Below the pieces are notes generated by a model. That model had not been told where the DNA came from. It did not search any database and saw only the letters and a program-made list of their open reading frames with translations. From assembly GCF_040958095.1 (NCBI RefSeq), contig NC_091165.1:24558166-24622165 (forward strand): a DNA stretch of 64,000 nucleotides. Direction: 5' to 3'. Positions 26,426 to 37,929 of this stretch are shown piece by piece. The DNA is from Procambarus clarkii. Lineage: Eukaryota > Arthropoda > Malacostraca > Decapoda > Cambaridae. The translations under genes were made by a program, and so were the position numbers. Numbering within the stretch: position 1 is the first letter of the stretch; each line of letters begins with the position of its first letter.

Positions 26426-26682
26426 TAGTAAAGTTTTTATAAAAGTACTATTTGGCAAGTACTTCAGTAAGTCATCATACAAAATCCCCACATACAATAC
26501 TTCCGAAAGTCATCATACGAAAGTTACCACATACAATGTCACCATATACAACGTTTCTGCAAGTCATCATACAGTCACCCCCACACACACACACACAACA
26601 CTTCAGCAAGTCATTCAGCGTCACCTAACCTCTATCCACTCTTGACTACGAGCGGTAGCCTACTACCTCCACAGCCCCGCTC

Positions 26683-26775
26683 CTGTGCCAGGTAAGTCCC
26701 CTACGGGCTCACCATAGCCCGTGCTACTTGGAACTTTTGTTCTGAGTAGCTGAATCTAAAACAACAACAACTACT
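26683..26775 (+). repeat. Short interspersed repeat with (AAC)n tail, copy 3
   Basis: GCTCCTGTGCCAGGTAAGTC, CTCACCATAGCCCGTGCTAC and AACTTTTGTTCTGAGTAGCT, ending AACAACAACAAC. Confidence 0.78.
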
Positions 26776-26897
26776 ACCTCATTACGGGCTATTCATGCCC
26801 GTTCCACCTCTTGGGTGGCTTAATCTTCATCAATCAATAAATCTAAATCACCATTCTTCCAGCCGAAAAACAAAACAAAAGAATGGCTCATCGCGAA

Positions 26898-26985
26898 GAG
26901 TACTAACTTGAAGTACTTGAAGTTAGTACTTCAGTAGAGTACTAACTACTGAAAGTGTGAAACTTTCAGTAGTTTCACATTGAAA
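26898..26985. repeat. Cluster of overlapping short palindromes
   Basis: AGTACTAACTT / AAGTTAGTACT (26898-26929), CAGTAG / CTACTG, then CTACTGAAAGT / ACTTTCAGTAG and GTGTGAAAC / GTTTCACAT follow one another, so several alternative hairpins are possible. Confidence 0.75.
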
Positions 26986-26999
26986 CTACCTCCCGGAAG

Positions 27000-27450
27000 T
27001 AGGCAGAGGAGTCTGTTCCAAATATGTCAACGATCTAAGAGGAAATAAGCTCCATTGTATCATGTTCTCTAATGGTGCAAAATTAATGAGATGAATTAGG
27101 CTAGAGTACTGCCCGACAGTCCACTGAAGCATTATCTAACTCAGAGCAGAATTACAAACCAAATAAAAGACTTTTATATTGCAAAATGACCTAGGCACTA
27201 TAAAAATGGTCTGAAAAATTTGGAAACTTGCTAAATTTAACCCAAACATATGCAAAGTTATAAGGCTTGGAAATAAAAAAAAAAGACCCAAAATACAGTA
27301 TACACTGAGGGACAGGCAGCCTCATACATAAAAAAAAGTATAACGACTTCGGAAGTAGACATAGCTCTAAACCTAACACCAGAGGCGAAAATTTGCAGGA
27401 TAAATTTGGAAAGAAAGCCTAAGCTTACACCAATCTGGCCAACGATCACA
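27000..27450 (+). mobile_element. Old, decayed LINE reverse-transcriptase fragment
   Basis: Scattered frames still show CKVIRLGN near 27255 and VDIALNLTPEAKIC-like residues near 27355-27400, matching the region after the FADD box in the LINE at 18722 (GIDITPDLSPEANI). Many stops and shifts. A related bit (CTGAGGCATTATCTAACTCG) recurs at 28122. Confidence 0.5.
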
Positions 27451-28639
27451 ACATATACCAACATCAGTTAAACATGCACCATACTTCGTTTTTACACAGT
27501 CTTAACATGCACCATACTTCGGCAAATCATCATACAAAGTCGCCACAAACATCACTTTTCAGTAGGTTATCATAGTGACCAGATGCATAACACTGAAGCA
27601 ACTGTCAACACATTTCAGCAAGTAGTCATCATTGTTGACATAATCAAGTCATTTCTTAAAACATCACCAACCCAACCTCCTGTTTAGTTAGTACTTATTA
27701 TAACTACGTGGACCATCGTACATACACAGAGGGTTAAGTTTTCTTTGCAACATAGTACAAGAACCTTTCCGATTTGTCCAAATTCAATAGTACCGATTTC
27801 TACTTTCTAATTGCCTTTTACGTCAATATGTGTATGACGGTCCTCATCGTTACTATATGTACTACTTAAACAGGAGGATGGGCTGAATATTGACTTAAAA
27901 TCAAGCCATAAACGTCGTCATTGTGTTCAGCTACAAAATCAGGATCTGCGGATTGGTAATAGAATTCAATCAATTACGAATCACTTATTTTGATGAAAGG
28001 GAGCAACAGAAAAACAGAAGGGTATTTCCATCGCACCAGGCTTGGATACCCCATGTGCATGGAAATAGGCTTCCAGAGGATGAGAGGAAATGTCAGTACA
28101 AAAATATGAAGAAATGCCCGACCACTGAGGCATTATCTAACTCGGTGCAGAGTTAGAAACCTAATATGATTTCAGCCGAGATTTAACATAGCAGAAGTTG
28201 TTAAACACACTGGACAATCATACTGAAGCGAACATACGAGTCCTAATACACATACTCCACCCAAGACAAACGTCAAAAGAGTAATCCTTGGCAGGCCAGT
28301 CAGAGGCCCGCGCAGGAATATCACTGAAAAAGTAGTCATTGTGTGATATACTAAGATCTATATATATAAGAGACAAGTGTTGACATACAAGATTTGTCCT
28401 TAGAATATTATCGTCTCTTAACCATTAAGCACATATCAAAATGCCTTTCGCTAGTTTTAGTCTGCATTTCGGAGAATATTTTTTTTGTGACTGCTCACCG
28501 ATGGTGTTCTCGACACGTAAAACTTTGGACTTGCAATTACTCGTATAATAATAATCATTTACTTGGAAAACACAGAAGAATATGATACAGTGATTAATTA
28601 GTTGTGACAGGATGTATACGGGTCCCGTTATTACAATCG
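27451..28639. other. Intergenic, no gene recognised
   Basis: AT-rich sequence. It includes at about 28035-28075 a segment (CAGGCTTGGATACCCCATGT) that recurs in reverse complement at about 13635-13672, so at least one more low-copy repeat exists here. Confidence 0.45.
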
Positions 28640-28850
28640 GGTCTGTTCTCGACTCGCAATCCAGAATTCTGGGTTCAAATCTCGGACGGGACAGAAATGA
28701 TTGGGCGCATTTCCTATCACCTAATGATGCTCCTGTTCACCTACCAGTAAATAGGTAACCAGGAGTTATCTTGTTGAAGGGAAGCATCCTTGGGAGGAAC
28801 AGTAATGCGACCCTGGGGGGGGGGCTTGATATAAGCCTAACATACACAAA
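28640..28850 (+). mobile_element. tRNA-derived SINE, family 5, copy 1
   Basis: GAATTCTGGGTTCAAATCTC (B-box-like), GGACGGGACAGAAATGATTG, CCTACCAGTAAATAGGTAAC and GCGACCCTGGGGGGGGGGCT ending in TTGATATAAGCC. A second copy is at 38596-38775. The middle resembles family 1, suggesting related SINEs. Confidence 0.65.
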
Positions 28851-29169
28851 TTAATATGAAAGGTTTCGTACATTATTATACCTATTACGTAACTCAATTT
28901 AAAGTGTCAATTTTTAGAGGCATCTTAAATTATTTCTGCACCGTTTCATTTATGGAAAAAGACACATTATAACTAGATAAAATAATGATACATAGTATAG
29001 AGAAAATAAATTAACCCCAGAATTTTGCTTAACACAAAACATTTCCGTTGTGATCCTGAAATATAGGCCTACATGCAGGCAGTGGAGTTTACATATATAC
29101 TATTTCTGACGTTACAATAGAATGGGCAGACCCCACCCTCCCCCCACCCCCATACAAACACTTTCTTAC

Positions 29170-29254
29170 CTGAAGTTGTGAAGATCAACAATAACATTAG
29201 TAATAGGAAAATCCTGCAGGTCCCTGGCAGCCCGAGGCGGGCGTGGGCACTCAT
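29170..29254 (-). CDS. First coding exon of an unidentified secreted or membrane protein
   Basis: The ATG at 29254 (minus strand) opens a 28-residue stretch, MSAHARLGLPGTCRIFLLLM followed by LLLIFTTS, with a strongly hydrophobic core typical of a signal peptide. An in-frame TAG lies four codons upstream of the ATG. The exon ends in TTCAG followed by GTAAGAAAG, a near-consensus splice donor at 29169-29168, leaving phase 1. Beyond the donor the frame runs on only briefly and becomes G-rich. Later exons should lie at lower coordinates, but I could not identify them. The mature protein and function are unknown. A chance open frame with a good donor is the alternative. Confidence 0.5.
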
Positions 29255-29740
29255 GCTGGCCGACTAGTCCACACTGGCACACACTGCTGACATGCTTGTC
29301 ACATTCCAGCCACCTCAAGGGTCACATTAAGGACCACCACCCTCAGGCAAACCTTTCCCATCGGTAAACAATCTTGTAAATTTCCTTTCCTGAAATGCTG
29401 TGTTCAGCGGCTTTGCTAGCACTGTAGGGTAACTCCACTGCTGGGGAACGAGGTCACTCGAAGTGGGCGTATTATTTCACTGCACATTCGAAGCACTAAG
29501 AAAAAGGTTATAATTTGAGGGCACAATCAGGAGAGTCAGAGCGAAGACCCTCACGCCTGAGATGCTCCATCGGCACTGACGTCAAGGCGGCCCCCAGGAC
29601 CAACACTGGGGTTGCCAGCGCTCACAAGTCGCATATTTTAAGAGATTAGAAAGTGAGATCTGCGCCATTCTGTAAATTGATGGAAACTGCGTCGATAGAA
29701 ATATTATATGTACTCACACACTTTGATTTAAGTAATTATG
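29255..29740 (-). other. Upstream flank of the signal-peptide exon
   Basis: Comparatively GC-rich, repeat-free sequence that would hold the 5' untranslated region and promoter if the exon at 29170 is real. No TATA box or clear initiator was recognised. Confidence 0.3.
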
Positions 29741-29935
29741 CAGGCGATGAGTCACAATAACGTGGCTGAAGTATGTTGACCAATCCACATACTAGAAAAT
29801 GAAGGGACGACGACGTTTCGGTCCGTCCTGGACCATTCTCAAGTCGATCCCACAATTGACTTGAGAATGGTCCAGGACGGACCGAAACGTCGTCGTCCCT
29901 TCATTTTCTAGTGTGTGGATTGGTCAACATAGGGT
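29741..29935. repeat. Fold-back repeat, family F, copy 2 (best preserved)
   Basis: Flank GCAGGCGATGAGTCACAATA, ACGTGGCTGAAGTATG, then arms of about 70 bp: GTTGACCAATCCACATACTA ... GGGACGACGACGTTTCGGTC ... CATTCTCAAGTCGAT, mirrored almost perfectly after the spacer CCCACAAT and ending GATTGGTCAACAT. Confidence 0.85.
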
Positions 29936-30648
29936 GAGTAATTATTACTATAAGAAAAATGCTTTAGCAACTAGAGCAATATATTACAATGCAATTGACA
30001 AATTAATCAGCCGTCCTCCGTACTTATTACACTTTGTATTAAAACGTACTGTCAATTTGGAGGATGGGTTGCAGCAATTACAATTACCTGTAGATCTCTT
30101 AAGAAGCCTATAGGCTGCGAGCAACAGTAAAAACGTTATAAATGTTTTTATATTTAAGGAGTCTGATTCACCGATTACCTTATCTACCTATAATTAGTAC
30201 TAGTGCTAGTACTAGTATATGCCTGTCATCATTATCACCTTTATATTGTATATCATGCCTTATATTTCTTGAACATAATCAATTATGTTAGTTTACTACT
30301 CTTTTAGTGTTAATTAAATGTTTACCCTTTATACCATTAAATAATTGTTTCTAATTTTTTCCAAATCTTGTCCGAAACGCTTTGTGTATTAGTGGCTTCA
30401 TTTGTATGGCTCCTTTTCTTACAATAGTGCCTTTCTCTTATGCTCTTTGTGTGCATTTTCTTTTGGATACAATTACTGTATATACATTTTCTCAAATCAT
30501 ATAATATAGCATTGTTCTGATGTAAACAAAAGTTTGAATGAGGGAAGATAACACACCATTATATCTGGGAAACTGAAGGAAAGACTTCCCCCGTCTGTAA
30601 CTTTAAATTTCTATACGATTACCGGTACAGACAACCAATGTTAATTAA
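29936..30648. other. Intergenic, no gene recognised
   Basis: AT-rich, no exon or known repeat. A short CTAGTACTAGTGCTAG-like palindromic patch lies near 30196-30220. Confidence 0.45.
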
Positions 30649-30893
30649 CAAATCCACAAGGGCCGTGACGAAGATTCGAACCTACATCCAAGATCATCCC
30701 AGACGCTGCCTTAATCGACTGAGCTACGACATGGTAAAAGAGTTGAAACCAGAAGTTGTACCTAACTTATTAGGATCCTGCAGCCTCTCCGAGACACAAA
30801 CCAGGGTTTACACAACTCACTGATACATTTTTTTCATTTCACAACTCATTTTGTTCATTGATGGATCACGCTATTGTGATTTCTGTGTGTAAT
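30649..30893 (-). mobile_element. tRNA-derived SINE, family 2, minus-strand copy
   Basis: On the minus strand CATGTCGTAGCTCAGTCGAT (A-box) and GTAGGTTCGAATCTTCGTCA (B-box) match the head at 26003. The sequence at the other side ends GGATCACGCTATTGTGATTT, also present at 26385. Confidence 0.75.
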
Positions 30894-31122
30894 GTTAATT
30901 AACATGTTAAATAAAGTTTACTCTAGTATAGCGTACTGGGAAGGGTAATGAGTCAATGGTTTGCAATTTTTACCATGAGAAAGTTTTTTCAATGTGCCCT
31001 CGATGTGGTATGCGATAATACATTTAGTTAGTTAATTAATGACCTGAATTGGTGTATTCATTTTTCAAGTGATATATATTGTGCTATCCAAGAATAATGT
31101 GAGTTGAATATTACCTAATAGT

Positions 31123-31247
<125 letters not shown>

Positions 31248-31917
31248 TACTCTAGGCCAGATCAAACTGTTTCGGCCCCTAGATCAAAAGTACAACTAAA
31301 TGGGGACCTCACCATCCGGTCAATGTAATTAGCGTGGCCATTGAATGGTTAAGCACATACATAGACAACTCATATCATAATAATATATAATGATTAATCA
31401 TCAGTTATATAATGCATAGTTTTGCAGAGGAATCTAAATACTATATGATATTTGTCCATTTTTATAGTATACAAAAAAGTGATGGTGGGCCCCCTGTTGA
31501 TTGTGGGCCCCCTGTTGATTGTGGGGGCCCCCCTGGTGATTGTGCTTCCCCCCCCCCCCCCTGGTGCTGGTTACCCCTATAGGCTATGGTCGATATTTGG
31601 TAATCTTGCCGTGCTGTAACTACCATAAAGTTGTAATGAAAGGCGATGACAGTATGCTTGCTGGTAAATTTCATATGTTATATAGCGGGTAAGAATGTAC
31701 AATCATGCTTGCATGCCCAGGTTGATGCACTATTTCTAGCGGTTTAGAGTTTTCGCTGTAAATACATAAAATGATCACCGTCGTAGCCTATGGTTAGGTC
31801 AGCAACATATAAATGCGCATATATCGTACCTGGAATGGAGAATTCGATACCGTTAATAGCAATTATGAAGACACTAGTGATTAAAACACTTTCTTGCAGG
31901 ACGTCCTTTCTCATAAC

Positions 31918-32040
31918 AAAAGCATGCCAAACCCCCTGTTTATGAATGAAAAGTGGTTCACGCATGACTCACAACTGATGACGTCCCATCACTTCCGGAA
32001 CAAGTGCTTCACTGACAAATTTTGTTCGAACCAACGTCTG
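31918..32040. repeat. Low-copy interspersed repeat R, copy A
   Basis: GCATGCCAAACCCCCTGTTT, ATGAATGAAAAGTGGTTCAC, GGAACAAGTGCTTCACTGAC and AAATTTTGTTCGAACCA recur at 32385, partly 32712, and at 40258. Confidence 0.75.
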
Positions 32041-32065
32041 TAGCCAGATTACCAGTCTCCGTTGT

Positions 32066-32310
32066 GTAGTGATAAGACACTCGTCTGGCGTTTCGCGATC
32101 GCTTTGTCATGGGTTCGTACCCTGGCCGAGGCGGATTTACTGGGCGCAAATCCTTAACTGTAGCCTCTGTTTAACTCAACAGTAAAATGAGTACTTGGTT
32201 GTAAAAACGATTCTTCGTGGGGATCGTATTCCAGGGGCCTGCCCGAAACGCTACGCGTACTAGTGGTTGTACAAGAATGTAACAACTCTTGTATATATCT
32301 AAAAAAAAAA
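32066..32310 (+). mobile_element. tRNA-derived SINE, family 4, copy 1
   Basis: AGTGATAAGACACTCGTCTG (A-box region), CATGGGTTCGTACCCTGGCC (B-box), AATCCTTAACTGTAGCCTCT, and a 3' end GCCCGAAACGCTACGCGTAC then TACAAGAATGTAACAACTCT and a poly-A. It sits between copies A and B of repeat R, apparently inserted. Confidence 0.8.
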
Positions 32311-32384
32311 CAACAACAACGCGGTAAATGCTCAGCCCGTCCTCCAAGCAAATCCCAAAAGTGATTCCATGCACCCGCCAAACC

Positions 32385-32950
32385 CCCTGTTTTTGAATGA
32401 AAAGCGGTTTACACACGACTCACAACTGCTGACGTTCGAACATATCCGGAACAAGTGCTTCACTGACAAATTTTGTTCGAATCACAACGCTATAAATGCT
32501 TCACCCACGTGCTACAAATACTAATAATCCCCCAACAGAATTTAAACACCTAACCTAGCCTATCCTATGCCTATATATACACAATATGTTAATATATTAT
32601 AATATTAATTTATACTTGAGAAAATTCCCGTTTTGAATGAACAGCATGTTAAAATTTATGAATGCGTCTGTGGGGTTGACCGCTGAATGTAATGGACTTG
32701 AGTCGAGGACGGGTTGTTGAACCACAACGCTGTAAATGCTTCACCCACGTACTACAAATACAAATAATCGCCAACAGAACCTAAACACCTAACCTACGCC
32801 TAACTATACATAGAATTTCAATGTATAATACTATTTTTTTATATATAAGAACAAAGCAATTTTTAATACGCAGTATGTTACAATTGATAAATGCGTCTGG
32901 GAAGGACGGCCATTGCTTTAAGCAGCCTAGTGTGAGGACGGGTAGTCAGG
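32385..32950. repeat. Low-copy repeat R, copies B and C in tandem
   Basis: Copy B (32385-about 32700) and copy C (about 32712-32950) share ACGCTATAAATGCTTCACCC / ACGCTGTAAATGCTTCACCC, ACAGAATTTAAACACCTAAC and AATGCGTCTG near their ends. Copy D is at 40258. Confidence 0.75.
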
Positions 32951-33322
32951 ACATGTAACCAGAGAAAATTATTTACATGCATAACTTAATCAAACTGTCT
33001 ATCATGTAAAAAAAATTTACCATTGAATTTAAACTGGATTTTGGAAAATGAGCTTAAAGGTGAGGATGATTATCTAATAAATGTTATCTGGTGCGACAAT
33101 TTATACTTGAAATATTTATATTTTATATATGAGCATGTTCCAAATACCGCGTCTTTCGCAGTAGACCATTAGGATTGTTACCACTGCGGCACGGAAGGAT
33201 GTGATTGGTGAAGCCATCAGGGGAAATAGCCAATGGCTGTGGTTCCCTGGAGAGGGATATGAGGCAGTTGGGACAGGCGTCATTGTTGGAGGTGAGGGCT
33301 GAGCTGTCAGAGAGAGGTAGCA

Positions 33323-36300
33323 ATGATGGCTGAACCCTATAAGCTCGCTGCAGGAGCAGCTGACAATGGAGTATTTCTACAGGAATTATGTAATATTCCT
33401 GTCATAGCTTCTGCTGCCCAAAAGGTGATTCGCTCTCTGTATATATATTTGTTGTGTATAGATAAAGTATGTAAGTGTTAGTTGTGCTTTTATAGTGTCT
33501 TTATTATAGTACATGGGTTCTTCGTCTATCAAAATAAATTAACATTGTTGAAGTACTAATATTTATTAAAAAAAAAGGGCTGTAAGCCTTTCAGGTTGCT
33601 TGGCTTGTTAATTGCGTAACACCATTTGACTTATCTGACTGCCGTTTCGTATAGATTTGTTTTTGTTTTTCAAATTTTAAGTATCTTTTTATGCGTGTGG
33701 TTTACTCTCCCCCCCCCCCTTCCCCTCCCACCTTCACTAATTTACGACCTTGTTTCACTTGTTACCCCTTAACTATACTAAAATAAAGGTGACGTTAATA
33801 GATGCTCGTGGAAAAAAATGGATCTGTTTCTCAATTTGTCTTCCGTCTGCTTTGATAATTAGATTATCGGAATTGATCACTTCTACACTTGACGATATAT
33901 GATCTATGCAGCAAGACTCCTGTGGTTCACCTTTTCAATTTTTTTCTAACTGGAACGTTTGATGCTTTTAAAAATCCTGACTATCCTTTTAGGTCGTGAT
34001 ATCTTTAAATTTAACCTTGGACACTTGAATTTTAAGGAATGATAGTGGAAAAAACTTAAGTTCCCAAGTTTTTCAGCTCTGTCGTCGCACAAAATCTTCC
34101 GTTAATAAACCTATACTTGGATACGCCCAAGTTTTTCTTATAATCGGTACGCAAGTATTATCCAACGTTATATTTTCGGGACGAGACTAGTACAAAGTTT
34201 TATTATTGGATTTAATAAAAAAAATTTGAACCACTGATCCTATATATAGTTGTTAAAGTGGGGGAATGGTGGGTGACCATCAATGTTTTGCTGCATGCAG
34301 TCAGACTTGGTTAAGTTCACTGCCTAAAAATATTAAATTTAGGTTTACTTCACTAGTGGCCTTATTAACAGAATAATTCCTGTTGACTTTGTTCTATAAG
34401 ACGTGCCCTAATTGCTTGTAACGTTGTTCTAAAGTGTTTTTAAAATAAACCCAATGTCGCCTAGCTATTGATCCTATAGATGTGTAATCTTGCTGAGCTT
34501 GATAGTTTACTTTAACGATTATAATGCCTATCTAATGCTGCTGAAATAAAGTTAGTGAAGTTTTAATTGCAACTAATCTTGTCCCTCCCCACCCCCTCTG
34601 ATGCGCCATTGAAAATCTCGCTGCTGATGTGTGTACATAATGGAATTTAATTTTATTTTTCCTAGTAAGGAAAGGTTATTCCCCGGTAATAGTGTAATCG
34701 GTAACCCGACTGTCGGGACGGCAGACAAATCCATAAAGACTTACCTTTACCCATATTCTTTAATCCTTGACACCCGTTAATGTTTCCGGCCCAGGTAACG
34801 ACTGCCCACAAGTCACTCTGCACGACGGTACCTCTTTATGGGCAGGTCTCCTCGGCCGCAATTTCCTTCACCCTCTCCTTTGTTCACACGGCCCACCAGT
34901 ACAACCTGGTGAAGGCGTCGGGTGAGTTGCCTTCCTAATTCGTTAAGACTAGTCAGCAATGTGCTATACGGGGTGAGAATAGCTGGAGCTACCTCGTCCC
35001 CTTGTTTATTTATACCTCAAACTTGTTTGAATTTGAGCCTTGCTAGGCTATCTTAGTATCTAAGCTAGTTGCCCCGTCTCTTAGAAAATAAATTTTGGAC
35101 TATAAATTTTGGCTATTATATTGGGAGGAGGTTAACTTATAAATTGCTTTTACAGTGAAAAAGGCTGAAGGCCTGGGTCTACATGTAATAACCACGTTGA
35201 GAAAAGATTACCCAATCGTTGAGAAACCTACCGAGGAGGTAGGTACTAAATTTTAGTTTGCAAGAAAGTGTTATTCTCTAGCACATTTCTATAACTAAAT
35301 ATAATTACATTGTTGCAGGTGGTGGAGGCAGTGAGCAAGAGTGCACGTAAGGTTACACTGCTTGGTGCCTCTTGTGCTGTGACTACGGTCGTTAACCAGT
35401 CATGCTGGTTAACAGAAGCCTTTATAAGTACGGTAGAGAAGACATGCGCTGCCATAATTCGTAAAGGTTTGTAAAATTAAAGGTTTAAAAACATAAGCGG
35501 AAGCTATTGATATGAATATTATCCTCGAATTTTTCCTTCCAGAGGAGGAAGTGAGCGCGCGGCTGGTACAGGAAGCACAACGACTGAAGTGCCTCTCGCC
35601 TATACACTTTCTCATTTACGTTGTGAGTAATCTCTTGTTTATAATTTGACAAATTATTAAGTGTAATAAAGAAATTTAATCTTTTTTTTTTGACGTACTT
35701 TCAGGAACGATGCCTTAGGAGCTCCAGACTGGCGGTGCAAGCGTGGCGGTGTTCTGGTACTTCCTCTAACATAGCTACGAACTTGAAGCCCAGGAAGGTT
35801 CGTTTTTTTCTATACTCATTAAACGGTATTAACTATGGCCGACAGTCTTTCTAGTTTGATAACTTGAAAATTTGATGTCATGCAGTCTAAAAATGCCAGT
35901 ACTAAGTATTCGCTCAACGAATATTGAACTGTTGCCGAGGAATACCAAATACGGCAAGATGTACTAATAATACAAATGTATTAAGACATTTATTTTACTT
36001 AATGTTTCCTATAATTAGGTCACGCGCCGCAAAAGCGTGTCGACAAAGAACAAATGCAAGTGGACGATTATGATACGCAGGGCGATCTCCTGGTTGAACA
36101 AATTTAGTCTAGGCACATTTATTCATCCTGAAAATGAACATTCCAAGGTAGGAATAAATAGCTGTGGCAGGGGATGTAGCAGGACGGGTAGTACGGGCAC
36201 ATACAAACTGCTTGACGAATTATTCTGGGTGAACGCTTCCAAACTTACTAAATATGAAGGCTTTCTTGTGCTTTATATAATAATTACAAAATTATGAATA

Positions 36301-37929
36301 AGACTTGTAAGGTTCTCCCAGGGGACAAGGCAAGAGCCTGCTGAAGAATCTTCGGAGGAGTCGACTGAAGAAGAGTATTACCGCAGTATGTTTAGTAGAG
36401 AGCAGCTGAACCGCCCTTTAGAAGACTACTTTAACAGCGAGGACGACGAAGACTCCAGTGATGATCCAGACTACACGGTAAGGGAAGGTTGTGTACACGG
36501 TTGTTGACCCCTTTTTATTATAATTATACTCTAAAATTGTCTATGCAAATTTACAATAACGCAAAAGATGAACACTTACATTTACAACTGGATATTGGCG
36601 GAAGTTTACTTGATTAACTGTTTAAAATTTACGGTTCAAATTTTTAAGTTTTAAATTTCCTGAGTCCTGTCAGCTAGGTAATATAAACTAATTGAGCCCC
36701 CGTTTGGTTTTTGTGCAAATGTTGATATATACTTTTATGTACTTTTAATGTTAAAAATTTTTTAAAGTACTAAAACACGGTTCTGCCAGCAGACAGGGAC
36801 TTCGGCAGGAAGCACGACAGATAGCTTGGAATACCGCTCAACTGTGCACGAGGAAAGTGAAAACTCGTTCATCGAGGAACTCATTGGAACACACAAAGCA
36901 TTTAAAGAAAAATATTTGGAGGAATCGGCTGTCGGCGAGGTGGTGCCGGACGGAATGGCTGTCGGCGAGGTGGTGCCGGACGGAATGGCTGTCGGCGAGG
37001 TGGTGCCGGACGGAATGGCTGTCGGCGAGGTGGTGCCGGACGGAATGGCTGTCGGCGAGGTGGTGCCGGACGGAATGGCTGTCGGCGAGGTGGTGCCGGA
37101 CGGAATGGCTGTCGGCGAGGTGGTGCCGGACGGAATGGCTGTCGGCGAGGTGGTGCCGGACGGAATGGCTGTCGGCGAGGTGGTGCCGGACGGAATGGCT
37201 GTCGGCGAGGTGGTGCCGGAGGGTTCGGCTGGTGGCGAGGTGGCGCCGGAGGGTTCGGCTGGCGGCGAGGTGGTGCCGGACGGAATGACTGGCGGCGAGG
37301 TGGTGCCGGACGGAATGACTGGCGGCGAGGTGGTGCCGGACGGAATGACTGGCGGCGAGGTGGTGCCGGACGGAATGACTGGCGGCGAGGTGGTGCCGGA
37401 CGGAATGACTGGCGGCGAGGTGGTGCCGGACGGAATGACTGGCGGCGAGGTGGTGCCGGACGGAATGACTGGCGGCGAGGTGGCGCAGGAGGGTGCGGCT
37501 GGCGGCGAGGCGGCGCCGGAGGGTTCGGCTGGTGGAGAGGCGGCGCCGGAGGGTTCGGCTGGCGGTGAGGCGGCGCCGGAGGGTTCGGCTGGCGGCGAGG
37601 TGGCGCCGGAGGGTTCGGCTGGCGGCGAGGTGGCGCCGGACGGAATGGCTGGCGGCGAGGTGGCGCCGGACGGAATGGCTGGCGGCGAGGTGGCGCCGGA
37701 GGGTTCGGCTGGCGGCGAGGTGGCGCCGGAGGGTTCGGCTGGCGGCGAGGTGGCGCCGGAGGGTTCGGCTGGCGGCGAGGTGACGCCGGACGGTGCGGCT
37801 GGCGGCGAGGTGGCGCCGGACGGTGCGGCTGGCGGCGAGGTGGCGCCGGACGGTGCGGCTGGCGGCGAGGTGGCGCAGGAGGGTTCAGCTGGCGGCGAGG
37901 CGGCGCCGGAGGGTTCTGGACAAGACTAA
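33323..37929 (+). CDS. Perilipin (insect Lsd-1-like lipid-droplet coat protein) with repeat tail
   Basis: Nine exons join in phase with GT/AG borders: 33323-33424, 34795-34921, 35156-35238, 35319-35466, 35543-35622, 35705-35797, 36019-36147, 36322-36477 and 36793-37929 (TAA); about 684 residues. Residues 1-34 (MMAEPYKL...; a second ATG follows at once) contain IPVIASAAQK, continuing into VTTAHKSL, like the PAT start of insect Lsd-1 (IPLVESSVKRVET). Residues about 160-195, EAQRLKCLSPIHFLIYV and RSSRLAVQAW, match the Lsd-1 block EA.ALK....IHVLIY.....LAVQ as I remember it. Known perilipins coat lipid droplets and control lipase access. Residues about 255-306 are acidic (SEDDEDSSDDPD). The last 334 residues are 33 decapeptide repeats, which I do not know from any perilipin. 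An ATTAAA at about 38190 may be the poly(A) signal. The exon structure is strong; the family call rests on remembered motifs. The first exon is 1.4 kb upstream and least certain. Confidence 0.72.
36928..37917 (+). repeat. Coding minisatellite: 33 decapeptide units in the perilipin-like gene
   Basis: Exactly 990 bp, 33 units of 30 bp, all in frame. The unit is A-[VG]-G-E-[VA]-[VA]-P-[DE]-G-[MSA]. Blocks are homogeneous: first VGEVVPDGMA (about ten units), then GGEVVPDGMT (about seven), then mixtures of GGEVAPEGSA, GGEAAPEGSA, GGEVAPDGMA and GGEVAPDGAA. DNA within a block is nearly identical, so the array grew by recent local duplication. The product is acidic and rich in Gly, Pro, Val and Ala, and is likely disordered. 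Confidence 0.95.
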
